A stretch of 22,420 bases of DNA from CAJGCS01 sp045589955. GTDB taxonomy: Bacteria > Bacillota_I > Bacilli_A > ML615J-28 > CAG-313. The DNA lies in NCBI GenBank assembly GCA_045589955.1, contig JAZNQD010000018.1:1-22420 (forward strand), written 5' to 3'. A program made the translations under genes and the position numbers. Positions 6,688 to 16,124 of this stretch are shown piece after piece; within the stretch, counting starts at the first letter, position 1, and every line of letters starts with the position of its first letter. The notes beneath the pieces were generated by a model, which saw nothing but the letters and a program-made list of their open reading frames with translations, did not search any database and was not told the DNA's origin.

Positions 6688-8328
6688 TTATAATTTTTGA
6701 TATAGTTTTTTACCAACTGTATTCAAAATTACCAAAGCTCCAATTATTAATGATATCAAGATTAAAACTGATATAATAATTGGGATGATTACATAGAACC
6801 ATCTGAATGCTATTAAGGCAATTAGGATTGGTAATATTACAATTACAGCAAATATAAAATTAAATAATAATCCTAATCCCCCTGAAAGACTTTGTTTGAC
6901 AACTTCTGCTTCTGATTGCCAATCTAATTTAGGGAAGATTAAATTAGTAATTAAACCAACTATTGAAATAAGTAAGGCAAATAGACTTGTAATAAGGATA
7001 TATGATCCTAAATATAATAGCCCGCCTAACCCATGGTCCAAACAAAAGCGAATGCCAAAGAAAATTGAAGAGATTAGAATACATATTAAACAAACAATAA
7101 AGTTGCAAAGAACTTTACTTGCAAATACTTTTTTATAACTAACAGGATTTACTTTAATAATCCAAATATTTTTTCCTTCAAAAGAAATTGAAGACGCAGA
7201 AATAGCAATCGTAGAAACAACAAATGTGCCAAGGGCAATAACAATTAACGGCATATAACCTAATATTGTTTCAAGTAAAGGATTATTGCCACTAAGAGCG
7301 GTAATCTTAGAAATTAAGAATTGCTCGCCTAAAACACAAAGCATTATTGAAAGAATTATTAATAATACTCCACCAAAAAGAGTGTTCATAACATAAACAT
7401 TAGAATTTAAATATTTTCCTAATTCTTGTTGCAAAAGGGTTTTAGTGATTGATGTTTTCTTAAATGAAAGTTTCTTCTTTTTACTATTTGCAGTTTCGAT
7501 ATCTTTACCAATTGTTAAAGCATTAATCACAACACATAGTATAAATGGAATAAAACAGATAAGTGATATAACAATACCTGTTATTAACCAGTTCTTACCA
7601 AGAAGATAATCAACAATTCCCCTTAAAACAAAAACATCTGAAAGAGCAAAACCACTACCAGCTGATAATTCCATACTAAATTGAAGTGCATAATAGCCAA
7701 ATAAAAATAGTACTAAGAAAAAAATTGTAAATAGTGATTTTATTGCATTTCCTTTAACAAAGCGTCTTGTAATTAAATTAAATAAAGTTGCTAAAACAGT
7801 ACCAATAGCGTTTGATAATAATGGTATTATTAATAATAAATACAAGAAACGGGGAAAATACCATAAATCAGGTTTGTCAGGAATCATGATGAAATAGACA
7901 ATGAATGAAGGTAGCATTGTACTTAAAATCATTCCCAGATCGAAAATATAGTTGAATAAGATTCTTGATGCTACTATTTGACTCTTTTTAAAAGGTAAAG
8001 ATAATAACAATTCTTGATCATTATTTTTCTTTGAAGATGTTGCTTTTGTAACAGTAAATAATATTACAAACATCATCATCATTCCTACTGATACATACAA
8101 AGGCATTTGGATATATTCTATATATTCTTCAGGTGTTGCTGTACTAGCATAAGTTAGCGCTGTTTCAACTGTTGTTACTGCCATTGAAGAAAATAAAAAT
8201 ACAAATAATAATCCAAAAATTAATAATAATGATCCACCAATTCCATATTTAGCTTTATTTTTGGCTTTATTAAATGATCCTATATAGTTATTAAAATAAT
8301 TAACAACTAATAGAACTATTTTATTCAT
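6688..8328 (-). CDS. large ABC-2 type exporter permease
   Basis: 546 residues with about twelve predicted membrane segments in two halves, separated by a basic cytoplasmic segment (about residues 275-300, rich in SKKKKLSFKK). The layout resembles the Firmicutes 'putative ABC exporter' permeases that pair with one ATPase. Its start overlaps the ATPase gene by 8 nt, so the two are coupled. No substrate can be read from the sequence. It is the last gene of the lipoprotein-nagA-ATPase-permease run and ends at the bidirectional terminator. Stop TAA. Confidence 0.85.
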   Translation of the reverse strand: MNKIVLLVVNYFNNYIGSFNKAKNKAKYGIGGSLLLIFGLLFVFLFSSMAVTTVETALTYASTATPEEYIEYIQMPLYVSVGMMMMFVILFTVTKATSSKKNNDQELLLSLPFKKSQIVASRILFNYIFDLGMILSTMLPSFIVYFIMIPDKPDLWYFPRFLYLLLIIPLLSNAIGTVLATLFNLITRRFVKGNAIKSLFTIFFLVLFLFGYYALQFSMELSAGSGFALSDVFVLRGIVDYLLGKNWLITGIVISLICFIPFILCVVINALTIGKDIETANSKKKKLSFKKTSITKTLLQQELGKYLNSNVYVMNTLFGGVLLIILSIMLCVLGEQFLISKITALSGNNPLLETILGYMPLIVIALGTFVVSTIAISASSISFEGKNIWIIKVNPVSYKKVFASKVLCNFIVCLICILISSIFFGIRFCLDHGLGGLLYLGSYILITSLFALLISIVGLITNLIFPKLDWQSEAEVVKQSLSGGLGLLFNFIFAVIVILPILIALIAFRWFYVIIPIIISVLILISLIIGALVILNTVGKKLYQKL

Positions 8329-9034
8329 GGTCTGTTAACTCCATAAATACATCTTCTAAACTTGAATCTTTGGTTACTTCTTCCATTGTGCCGGTAGTAA
8401 CTAATTGACCATTCTTAATAATGGCAAGTTTATTACACAACTTTTGAGCAACTTCTAAAATATGCGTTGAGAAGAAAATTATTCCACCATTATCACAAAA
8501 CTCACGCATTGCTTGTTTAACTAAAAATGATGCTTTTGGATCAAGACCTACAAATGGTTCATCTAAAACTAATATTTTAGGATCATGAATGAAAGCCGAA
8601 ATTAAAGCAAGTTTTTGTTTCATACCATGTGAATATGAACTAACATAGTTATTTAATTTATCATCAAGACCAAACATTTTAGCATACTTTTCAATGCGTT
8701 CTTGACGAACATTTGCGGGAACTTCAAATACATCGGCAATAAAGTTTAAATATTTAATACCCGTAATTGATTCATATAAATCCGGATTGTCTGGAATATA
8801 AGCCATTTGTTTCTTACATTCAACAGGATTCTTCTTAATAGAAAGGCCATTAATTAAAATATCCCCTTCTTCAAAATCCAAGATTCCAACAATTGATTTA
8901 ATTGTTGTTGATTTCCCTGCCCCATTATGACCAATGAAGGCAAATAAATCGCCTTCATGAATTGTTAGATTAATATTCTTTACTGTCTTAATATTTTTAT
9001 TATATGACTTTGAATAATTAATAATTTCTAACAT
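8321..9034 (-). CDS. ABC exporter ATP-binding protein
   Basis: 237 residues with Walker A GHNGAGKST (35-43), YIPDNPDLYESIT at the Q-loop (79-91), signature SYSHGMKQK (133-141), Walker B ILVLDEP (154-160) and switch His191 in STHILE. This pattern is typical of the CcmA/drug-export-like ATPases that drive ABC-2 permeases. It starts 2 nt after the nagA stop and overlaps the permease gene by 8 nt, forming a coupled pair. Exported substrate unknown. Confidence 0.93.
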   Translation of the reverse strand: MLEIINYSKSYNKNIKTVKNINLTIHEGDLFAFIGHNGAGKSTTIKSIVGILDFEEGDILINGLSIKKNPVECKKQMAYIPDNPDLYESITGIKYLNFIADVFEVPANVRQERIEKYAKMFGLDDKLNNYVSSYSHGMKQKLALISAFIHDPKILVLDEPFVGLDPKASFLVKQAMREFCDNGGIIFFSTHILEVAQKLCNKLAIIKNGQLVTTGTMEEVTKDSSLEDVFMELTDHE

Positions 9035-9036
9035 AA

Positions 9037-10185
9037 TTATTCCTTTTCGTAAATTACAGTTCCTTGTTTAACTGTTAATACGACATCAAAGTTTTCATCA
9101 ACAATTGCAAAACTTGCATCTTTCCCTACTTTGATACTACCTAATCGATCATCAACACCTAGATTAGTTGCAGGGTTAAGTGTTGCATATTGAACAGCTT
9201 CTTCTAAACTTGCATCTGTAAATGCCATAATATTTTTAACTGCTTTATTCATGCCAAGAACAGAACCTGCTAATGTTCCATCTGTTAAACGAGCTTCTCC
9301 ATTTTTAACAACAACGGGTTGTCCACCTAACTCCCATAAACCATCAGGCATGTGTTTAGCACGCATAGCATCTGTTACTAAAGTTAATTTGTCTTGAGGT
9401 TTGCATTTTCTAATTAAATTAATTGCTGGTTTAGATACATGAATACCATCACAAATTAATTCACAATTTAATTGATCATATAATAATGCACTACCAACAG
9501 TACCAATTTCACGGTGATGTAATGGTTTCATAGCATTAAATGTATGTGTTACATTTTTAGCACCAGCTTGGATTGCGGCTTGGACAGCAGATGCAGTAGC
9601 ATCAGTATGCCCTAGTGATGCAACAACATTTGTACTTGCAAGATAACTTACAAGTTCTAAAGCACCTTCTTCTTCGACAGCTAAAGATACTAATTTAATA
9701 TGATTTCCACTAGCTTCTTGATATTTTTTAAATAGTTCTACTGAAGGTTTAGCAACATACTCTAAAGGTTGAGCGCCAATGTGTTTTAAAGAAATAAATG
9801 GTCCTTCTAAGTGAACACCTAATACTTCAGCACCTTCAACCTTATTAGTTTCAATATAATCTTTAGTTGCCACTAAGGCTTTGGTAATATTTTCAACACT
9901 TTGTGTCATTGTTGTCGCAAGAAAACCAACTGTTCCTTCTGTTGCTAAAGCATTGGCGATTTTTTGTAAGTCTTCGATTGTTCCATCCATGGCATCACTA
10001 CCAGCTGCACCGTGAACATGTTGATCAATAAATCCAGGTAATACAATATAATTTTCATTTAAAGTAAGGCCTTCTTCAAAATCACCAATACTAGCAATTT
10101 TACCATCTTCAATACGTAAAGAAGTTTTCTTTAATCCTTCTTCAGTTAAAATTTGACAATTTGTAAATCCGTTTAATTTTTTCAT
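9037..10185 (-). CDS. nagA: N-acetylglucosamine-6-phosphate deacetylase
   Basis: This enzyme hydrolyses GlcNAc-6-phosphate to glucosamine-6-phosphate and acetate, in amino-sugar and wall recycling in the cytoplasm. The 382 residues match the amidohydrolase family: HVHG (His56, His58), HLEGPF with Glu127, GHTDA (His193), THTFNAM (His214), CDGIHV (His249) and catalytic Asp272 in TDAM, then TDGTLAGS (301-308). The ATG follows a GGAG-type site. nagB is not next to it; instead the downstream genes encode an ABC exporter and the upstream gene a lipoprotein. The grouping may be a transcriptional convenience rather than a pathway. Confidence 0.95.
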   Translation of the reverse strand: MKKLNGFTNCQILTEEGLKKTSLRIEDGKIASIGDFEEGLTLNENYIVLPGFIDQHVHGAAGSDAMDGTIEDLQKIANALATEGTVGFLATTMTQSVENITKALVATKDYIETNKVEGAEVLGVHLEGPFISLKHIGAQPLEYVAKPSVELFKKYQEASGNHIKLVSLAVEEEGALELVSYLASTNVVASLGHTDATASAVQAAIQAGAKNVTHTFNAMKPLHHREIGTVGSALLYDQLNCELICDGIHVSKPAINLIRKCKPQDKLTLVTDAMRAKHMPDGLWELGGQPVVVKNGEARLTDGTLAGSVLGMNKAVKNIMAFTDASLEEAVQYATLNPATNLGVDDRLGSIKVGKDASFAIVDENFDVVLTVKQGTVIYEKE

Positions 10186-10207
10186 GATTTTCTCCTATCT
10201 TAATTTT

Positions 10208-10693
10208 TTATCTATTTTTAATTTTTACTTCAAAATCTAAACGATATTTTTGGTTTTGAAATGTATAGTTTGCAGAATAACGACTTGTACCTGTTGAGCT
10301 AATTGTCTCGTGAACTTCATTCTCAACAACATATTTGCCATTTTGGAAGAAAATTAAATGTACTTTAATTTTTGCATATTTATCTTTTGGAACAAATAAA
10401 TCTGTTGAAAAATAATAATTTAAAGTATCACTTTCTTCTTTAACTAATTTTGATGTATTGGCAAATGAAGCATATGATCCTGCATTTTGCGAAAGAATAT
10501 TATTATTATCATATTTAAAATAGATTTTAGGATTACTATCATCAATAGATTTTTGCTTTTGTTCAACTAATTCAATATATAATCCTGCAATTTGATATGT
10601 TACAGTTTTCTTACAACTTGATAAAGAAAAAACAGACATAACTAATGTTGATAGTATTACTATTGTTAATAGAAATGTTTTTATTTTTTTCAT
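10208..10693 (-). CDS. small putative lipoprotein
   Basis: 161 residues starting MKKIKTFLLTIVILS, with a signal peptide and lipobox LSSC (Cys27), so probably anchored to the outer face of the membrane. The mature part is Lys/Tyr/Ser-rich with alternating strand-like segments and no recognised family. GAGGA lies 6 nt before the ATG. It is the first gene after the TGGTATAAT promoter and precedes nagA by 22 nt. Stop TAA. Confidence 0.8.
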   Translation of the reverse strand: MKKIKTFLLTIVILSTLVMSVFSLSSCKKTVTYQIAGLYIELVEQKQKSIDDSNPKIYFKYDNNNILSQNAGSYASFANTSKLVKEESDTLNYYFSTDLFVPKDKYAKIKVHLIFFQNGKYVVENEVHETISSTGTSRYSANYTFQNQKYRLDFEVKIKNR

Positions 10694-10726
10694 AATTATT
10701 CCTCTTTATTTATTTTAACTATTATT

Positions 10727-10735
10727 ATTATACCA
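10727..10735 (-). promoter_or_regulatory. promoter of lipoprotein-nagA-ABC operon
   Basis: A perfect extended -10 TGGTATAAT on the minus strand lies about 35 nt before the lipoprotein ATG, with no good -35. It follows the rseP terminator directly, so this operon appears independent of the uppS-rseP one. Confidence 0.65.
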
Positions 10736-10765
10736 CATCTTATTAAACATTACCTAAAAAAAGCG

Positions 10766-10793
10766 AAAAAAACACCTATTAAATAGGTGTTTT
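10766..10793 (-). terminator. terminator of uppS-cdsA-dxr-rseP
   Basis: The stem AAAACACCTA/TAGGTGTTTT (10 bp, extendable) around a short AT loop is followed by UUUUUUU on the minus strand. It begins 3 nt after the rseP stop codon. Confidence 0.9.
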
Positions 10794-10795
10794 CA

Positions 10796-12568
10796 TTATT
10801 TTAATCCAACTAGTCTCAATAATTCATTGAGAACAATAAAGCCCATAAGAGCCATTAAGGCAATAAGGCCAATAGTATGAATAATATTTTCTACTTTTGG
10901 ATTTGGTTTTTTCTTTGTAATTGCTTCAAACAATAAGAATGCTAAACGTCCTCCATCAAGAGCCGGAAGTGGTAATAAGTTAACAAAACCAATATTAGCA
11001 CTTAAGAAAGCGAAGATATAAAGAAGAGAATAAATACCTTCCGCAGAAGCAGTTGTAATAAGTTCGTAAATACCAATTACACTACTAAAATCATCAACGC
11101 CAACGTTTGCAGCTGGATTGAATAATAATGATAAACTCTTGAAGATATCTACTACACAACCAAATACATCAACAAATGGCATGTATAGAAGTTTTAAGAA
11201 GTTACGTTCATAAATAGGTGATACGCCTAATTCAAGTTCAATACCATTAATACCGGCAGCTTCTAAGTATGGTTTTGAGTATGATTCCATCGGTTTAGTA
11301 TATTTTGTCTCTGTTTCACCAGTTTCTTCATTTACTCGTTCATATTGAATAACAATGAATTTTGTTTCTTCAATACCACGGAAATAATTTACTACATCAT
11401 TAATTGTTTCAACTTTAGTATATTCTAAATCTTCAACATTATTCTCAATTTTCTTTTTTGCATTGAATTCGAATTTCTTCTTATCAACTGAGGCAATACC
11501 AATAATCTTATCGCCTTTTAAAAGCCCTGCTTTATAAGCTAGAGTCTTTTTATTGTTTTTATTGAATTCACCAACAATTGGTTGTTGATGAACATCGCCC
11601 TCAATTGTTTGGGGATTATCAAAGACAAGTTGTATAGAATAAATATATGTATTTGGAACAACAGTTACTGTAATATCTTTATCTTGGTGATCATGATCTA
11701 AGTAAACTACTTCTAAATATCCATTATAAGGAATTATAGTGTTTTCATCTACTTTATATTCACCATTCATGGCAAAACTATCAAGGATGTCAGTAATATT
11801 CTTCCATTCTTTAAGTTCAATTCCATTAATAGATATAATCTTATCTTCTTCTTCAATATGTTTATCTTCAAGTTTTTCAGTTGCAACATATATAGGTGCT
11901 TTATCATCAACTTTGCTTAAAATAGTTGAATCTTCTTTCGCATAACCTTTTAATGCACCTAAAACAAAGAATAATAAGAAGGCTAGAACAAAGTTCATTG
12001 CAGGGCCGGCAAAAACACTTAAGAATCTTTGTAATAATGTTTTATTTGCAAAGTTTCTATTGTATGGAGCAATTTGCGCCATTTGTTTTTTAGGGAAATA
12101 CATCATTGCATCTTTTAAAACTTCGAATCTTTCAGTAGTATCATCAAGTGATACTTCCATGAATAATTCACCTTCTGCTTCTTCTTTTGTTCCAATGATA
12201 TCATAAGATACAATTGTATAAAGAGGCATACCATCATATTTAGGATTATCTACATCTGCAATAATTCCTTTAATACGTTTATTTTCATCAAACTCAAGTT
12301 TGACTTTCTTAACATCTTTTAGGGCATCAAAGTTTACTTCTTCACCAGCCATTGATACAAACCCACCGATTGGAATTGCACGAATTGAGTAAACCGTTTC
12401 ACCTATTTTCTTTTGAAACAAAACTGGTCCCATCCCAATAGAGAATTCATGGCATAAAATACCTGCTTTTTTAGCTAATAGGAAATGCCCACCTTCATGA
12501 ATTAAGACAATAATCCCTAAGATTAGTAGAAATGCGAATATACCAATAACATAATAATACCATTCCAT
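10796..12568 (-). CDS. rseP: site-2 membrane zinc protease, enlarged RseP/RasP type
   Basis: An intramembrane metalloprotease of regulated proteolysis. The zinc motif HEGGH (24-28) lies in the first membrane helix, followed by EFSIGMGPVL and AIPIGGFVSMAGEE. The second conserved site LPALDGGRL has Asp538, followed by the last helices. At 590 residues it is much longer than the usual 420-450. About 80 strand-rich residues (79-160) are inserted before the conserved FANKTLLQRFLSVFAGPAMNF helix, and two PDZ-like segments (about 215-305 and 320-415) take the place of one. It is last in uppS-cdsA-dxr-rseP, as in Bacillus, but proS does not follow. The substrate, possibly an anti-sigma factor or remnant signal peptides, is unknown. 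Confidence 0.93.
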   Translation of the reverse strand: MEWYYYVIGIFAFLLILGIIVLIHEGGHFLLAKKAGILCHEFSIGMGPVLFQKKIGETVYSIRAIPIGGFVSMAGEEVNFDALKDVKKVKLEFDENKRIKGIIADVDNPKYDGMPLYTIVSYDIIGTKEEAEGELFMEVSLDDTTERFEVLKDAMMYFPKKQMAQIAPYNRNFANKTLLQRFLSVFAGPAMNFVLAFLLFFVLGALKGYAKEDSTILSKVDDKAPIYVATEKLEDKHIEEEDKIISINGIELKEWKNITDILDSFAMNGEYKVDENTIIPYNGYLEVVYLDHDHQDKDITVTVVPNTYIYSIQLVFDNPQTIEGDVHQQPIVGEFNKNNKKTLAYKAGLLKGDKIIGIASVDKKKFEFNAKKKIENNVEDLEYTKVETINDVVNYFRGIEETKFIVIQYERVNEETGETETKYTKPMESYSKPYLEAAGINGIELELGVSPIYERNFLKLLYMPFVDVFGCVVDIFKSLSLLFNPAANVGVDDFSSVIGIYELITTASAEGIYSLLYIFAFLSANIGFVNLLPLPALDGGRLAFLLFEAITKKKPNPKVENIIHTIGLIALMALMGFIVLNELLRLVGLK

Positions 12569-12609
12569 TTCTTATGTCAGCTCCTTTCTTTAGTATCTAA
12601 TGATACTTT

Positions 12610-13773
12610 TTATAAATACTTATTTCTTATTTTCATTTTAATAGTTTGATCAAGTTCTAAAATTTGATCAATTGTAAATTCTTGATTATAATTCATTTTG
12701 TCAAATAAAGAAAATTCTGATGAGATTATTTTTTCGATATCTGTAAATTTTATCTTCTTTTTTAAAAATAACTCAACACAAATTTCGTTTGTTGCATTAA
12801 GTACTGTTGGATAAAATCCACCTTTTTCTATAGCAAGATATGCTAAAGAAACTAATTTATGTTTTTCTAAGTCAAGTTCTTCAAAGTGAAGAGAAGCAAC
12901 TTTTGTTAAATCAAGTGGTTTTATTATATCACATGATTGATGCTCTGGACCATTAATTGCATAATTAATTGCCAAATGCATATCACTTGTTCCAAGTTGT
13001 GCGAATATTGAATAGTCATTAAATTCAACCATTGAATGAATAATACTCTCTGGGTGAATGATTGTTTTTATTTGATTAATGTTTAAGTTGAATAAATGAT
13101 ATGCTTCAATAACTTCAAAGCCTTTATTCATTAGAGTTGCACTATCAATAGTAATTTTATTACCCATTTTCCAATTTGGGTGTTTTAAAGCATCTTCGAC
13201 AGTAACATTTTGAAGTTCATCTTGGGTATATTTTCTAAATGGACCGCCACTTGCGGTAAGGATAATATTTTTGATTTCTTTTTCACAGTGTCCTTTTAAT
13301 AACTGATAAATTGCACTATGTTCACTATCGATTGGAATTAACTTAACTTGATATTTTTTTGCTAACTTAGTAATGATTTCTCCACCAATAACAAGCGTTT
13401 CTTTATTTGCAAGTAAGATATCATGTCCATTTTCGATAGCTATACTTGTAGGCTTTAGACCAGCAGCCCCAACAAGAGCATTTATAACAATAGCATCACT
13501 TGGATAAAGACTAGCAATTTTATTGTTTCCCTCATTACCAATATATATTACTAAATCAGGAAATTTATCCTTAATTTCTTTTGCACCGACCTCATCTAAA
13601 GTAGAAACATATGATGGTTTAAATTCATCAATTATTTTTAAAGCTTCTTTTGTATTATACCCATATGAGAATGCAACAAGTCTATCGTTATTATATTTAA
13701 TGATATCTAATGATTGTTTACCAATTGAACCTGTTGCACCTAAGATAATATAATTTCTTGGTTTTTTTACCAT
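12610..13773 (-). CDS. dxr: 1-deoxy-D-xylulose 5-phosphate reductoisomerase
   Basis: Second step of the non-mevalonate isoprenoid pathway: NADPH-dependent conversion of DXP to methylerythritol phosphate. 387 residues include the NADPH loop GATGSIG (12-18), LANKET (121-126), the metal site DSEH (149-152), ASGGPF (174-179), HPNWKMG (198-204) and NKGFEVIEA (216-224), all typical. Its ATG overlaps the cdsA stop (ATGGTAA, 7 nt) and its ribosome site GGAGG is made of the last Gly codons of cdsA, so the two are coupled. It feeds precursors to UppS, encoded at the head of the same operon. Confidence 0.97.
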   Translation of the reverse strand: MVKKPRNYIILGATGSIGKQSLDIIKYNNDRLVAFSYGYNTKEALKIIDEFKPSYVSTLDEVGAKEIKDKFPDLVIYIGNEGNNKIASLYPSDAIVINALVGAAGLKPTSIAIENGHDILLANKETLVIGGEIITKLAKKYQVKLIPIDSEHSAIYQLLKGHCEKEIKNIILTASGGPFRKYTQDELQNVTVEDALKHPNWKMGNKITIDSATLMNKGFEVIEAYHLFNLNINQIKTIIHPESIIHSMVEFNDYSIFAQLGTSDMHLAINYAINGPEHQSCDIIKPLDLTKVASLHFEELDLEKHKLVSLAYLAIEKGGFYPTVLNATNEICVELFLKKKIKFTDIEKIISSEFSLFDKMNYNQEFTIDQILELDQTIKMKIRNKYL

Positions 13774-14693
13774 AGACTTCCTCCAAGGATGAAGTTAACT
13801 ACAAGCACAACACAGATAGTTACTAAACTAACAAAGATAACGCTGTCAAAGCGATCTAGTACTCCACCATGGCCAGGAAAGATATTTCCATAATCTTTAA
13901 TATCATGTTCTCTTTTTATCTTTGAGGCAACTAAGTCACCAACTTGACCGAAAACAGATAAGATAATAGAAACAACATAAATAAATGGAATATTAATGGC
14001 CCAATATGTAATACCAAAAACGTTAAAGTCTCCAACAATTTCACAAATTACTAGTAGAATTGTTCCAAAGGTTGCACCTGATAATGTACCACAAAGTGCA
14101 CCTTCAATTGTTTTTTTAGGACTAATCGTAGGACATAATTTGTGTTTGCCAAAGGCCATACCTCCAAGTTGAGCCCCAATATCAGTTGCAAAACTAGTAA
14201 CAAGAGCATACCCTACTAGGGCAAGTCCTAGCATATTTATATTCATAAATGGTAATGAAAGCTCCCAAGTATCTTTAACATTTGTTGTTTTTACAAATCT
14301 AAGTCCGGCAAGTAATGAAAAAGATAAGCCTCCATATAGCATAAAACCAACCATTGTAAACATATCTGTCATGTTAATTGATTTATCAAACATTGCAGTA
14401 ATTAGAAGTATTAATAAAACAACTACTAATATTGGTAATGCAATATATAAAATAACTTTTGTATCAAAATAAAATCCAAAAGAAATAATACCAGTAATAA
14501 GAGAAGTTATTATTGGCAAAGTGATTTTATATCCATTAGCAATACTATGTTTATTGTTATACATTTTAACTAGTTCATAAACGCCCATAAACGATAAAAA
14601 CATCGTAAGAGCAATCATAAAGTAAGAGCCAAAAAATAGTACAGGTAGTAAAACACAACATAGTATTGTTGCGGTAATAACACGTTTTTTCAT
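13767..14693 (-). CDS. cdsA: phosphatidate cytidylyltransferase
   Basis: Makes CDP-diacylglycerol from phosphatidate and CTP in the membrane, the branch point of phospholipid synthesis. 308 residues with about eight membrane segments and the family signature in 257-284: SKIKREHDIKD, then FPGHGGVLDRFDS with the Lys, Asp, HGG and DRxD residues intact. The ATG shares its A with the uppS stop (TAATG), so translation is coupled. Order uppS-cdsA-dxr is conserved in Firmicutes. Confidence 0.96.
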   Translation of the reverse strand: MKKRVITATILCCVLLPVLFFGSYFMIALTMFLSFMGVYELVKMYNNKHSIANGYKITLPIITSLITGIISFGFYFDTKVILYIALPILVVVLLILLITAMFDKSINMTDMFTMVGFMLYGGLSFSLLAGLRFVKTTNVKDTWELSLPFMNINMLGLALVGYALVTSFATDIGAQLGGMAFGKHKLCPTISPKKTIEGALCGTLSGATFGTILLVICEIVGDFNVFGITYWAINIPFIYVVSIILSVFGQVGDLVASKIKREHDIKDYGNIFPGHGGVLDRFDSVIFVSLVTICVVLVVNFILGGSLW

Positions 14694-15430
14694 TATTTGT
14701 CACCAATCTTTCCAAATCGACGATCGCGTTTTTGATAATCTAATATTGCCTTATACAGTTCATTTTCATTAAAATCAGGAAATAAAACATTTGTAAAATA
14801 TAATTCTGCATATGATGCTTGCCATAATAAGAAATTACTTAAACGATATTCTCCTGATGTACGAATAACTAGGTCAAGAGGTTCTAATAAACTTGTATAA
14901 AGATAATTGTTAAACAACGATTCATTAATATCATTCAAACAAACCTTACCTTCAAGTGTATCTTTAACAACTTCTTTCGTTGCTTGAAGTATTTCTTGAC
15001 GAGATCCATAATTAAAACAAATTGTAAAAGTCATGTTATCATTATTCAAAGGATAATTATTGATATTGTTAATAATATCAATAATATTATCTTTTAAATT
15101 TTGATACTCACCTATAACACGAACATTAATTTTTTTCTTTCTTAATTTTTCAAGACTATTTTCATAAAACGAAATAAACTTTTCCATTAAAAAATTTACT
15201 TCTTCGAAAGGACGATTGATATTTTCAGTACTAAAGGCAAAAACTGTAAGGTTTTTGATACCAAGTTCATTTGAAGCATCAACTAATTTACCTAAAGTTT
15301 CAATTCCTTTTGCATGACCTGCAATACGAGGCAAACCAATTTTTTTCGCCCATCTACCATTTCCATCTAATATTATGGCAATGTGTTTTGGTAATTTTTC
15401 TAAATTAATTTGTGATTTTAAATTATTCAT
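14693..15430 (-). CDS. uppS: undecaprenyl diphosphate synthase
   Basis: Cis-prenyltransferase that builds the C55 carrier lipid for wall polymers. 245 residues have catalytic Asp22 in ILDGNGRWAKK, FAFSTENINRP (65-75), FNYGSRQEI (139-147) and RTSGEYRLSNFLLWQ (190-204), all conserved. AGGTG precedes the ATG. It is the first gene after the frr terminator and starts the uppS-cdsA-dxr-rseP operon. Confidence 0.97.
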   Translation of the reverse strand: MNNLKSQINLEKLPKHIAIILDGNGRWAKKIGLPRIAGHAKGIETLGKLVDASNELGIKNLTVFAFSTENINRPFEEVNFLMEKFISFYENSLEKLRKKKINVRVIGEYQNLKDNIIDIINNINNYPLNNDNMTFTICFNYGSRQEILQATKEVVKDTLEGKVCLNDINESLFNNYLYTSLLEPLDLVIRTSGEYRLSNFLLWQASYAELYFTNVLFPDFNENELYKAILDYQKRDRRFGKIGDK

Positions 15431-15494
15431 AATAACACCTTTATTTATTATACTATATTTTGGGAAAAATTACCACTAATAGAATAATTAACTT

Positions 15495-15503
15495 ATTATA
15501 TCA
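15495..15503 (-). promoter_or_regulatory. promoter of uppS-cdsA-dxr-rseP
   Basis: An extended -10 TGATATAAT on the minus strand about 65 nt before uppS. A second TATAAT at 15447-15452 would start transcription only about 10 nt before the gene and is less likely to be the main one. Neither has a good -35. The site directly follows the frr terminator. Confidence 0.55.
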
Positions 15504-15523
15504 TTACTAATAAAAATATAATT

Positions 15524-15546
15524 AAAAAACTCGCCGAAGCGAGTTT
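15524..15546 (-). terminator. terminator of rpsB-tsf-pyrH-frr, UUCG loop
   Basis: An 8-bp stem AAACTCGC/GCGAGTTT (read on the minus strand as AAACTCGC-UUCG-GCGAGTTT) with a cUUCGg tetraloop and a U-run. It starts about 9 nt after the frr stop. Confidence 0.92.
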
Positions 15547-15554
15547 AATTTTTA

Positions 15555-16112
15555 CTAAATTGACATAATGTCTTGTTCTTTTACTTTTGTTTCTTGATCA
15601 ATTTTAGCAATATATTCATCAGTAACTTTTTGAACTTTATCAGAATTTCTCTTTAATTCATCTTCAGAAATTAAGCTATCTTTTTCTAATTTCTTTAAAG
15701 CATCAATAGCTTCACGACGAATATTTCTAACAACAACTTTATGTTCTTCTGAAACTTTTTTAGCTTGTTTAACTAATTCTTTACGAGTTTGTTCTGTTAA
15801 AGCAGGAATAGGAATTCTAACAATTTCACCATTGTTTAATGGGTTGAACCCTAAGTTAGCTGTAAGAATAGCTTTTTCAATTGCTTTTAAAATAGATTTA
15901 TCATATGGTTTAATTACGATTGCTTGAGGTTCTGGAACAGAAACACTTGCAATTTGATTGATAGGTGTTTGTACACCATAATATTCAACTGTAACACCAT
16001 TTAAGATACTAGGATTTGCTTTTCCAGTTCTGATAGTTGAGAAATCTTTTTTTAAAAATTCAATTGCTTTTTGCATTTTGCTTTCGCATTGAGTAAGTAT
16101 TTGTTGAGGCAT
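15555..16112 (-). CDS. frr: ribosome recycling factor
   Basis: Splits post-termination ribosomes together with EF-G. 185 residues, normal length, with STIRTGKANPSIL (25-37), VEYYGVQTPINQIASVSVPE (43-62) and the C-terminal helix containing VRNIRREAIDALKK. It follows pyrH by 12 nt in the conserved rpsB-tsf-pyrH-frr order and is followed by a strong terminator. Stop TAG. Confidence 0.98.
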   Translation of the reverse strand: MPQQILTQCESKMQKAIEFLKKDFSTIRTGKANPSILNGVTVEYYGVQTPINQIASVSVPEPQAIVIKPYDKSILKAIEKAILTANLGFNPLNNGEIVRIPIPALTEQTRKELVKQAKKVSEEHKVVVRNIRREAIDALKKLEKDSLISEDELKRNSDKVQKVTDEYIAKIDQETKVKEQDIMSI

Positions 16113-16124
16113 ATTTTTTCTCCT

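Noticed and set aside
15447..15452. Second TATAAT as the main uppS promoter
   Set aside because: It would leave about 10 nt of leader, barely enough for the ribosome site; kept only as an alternative.
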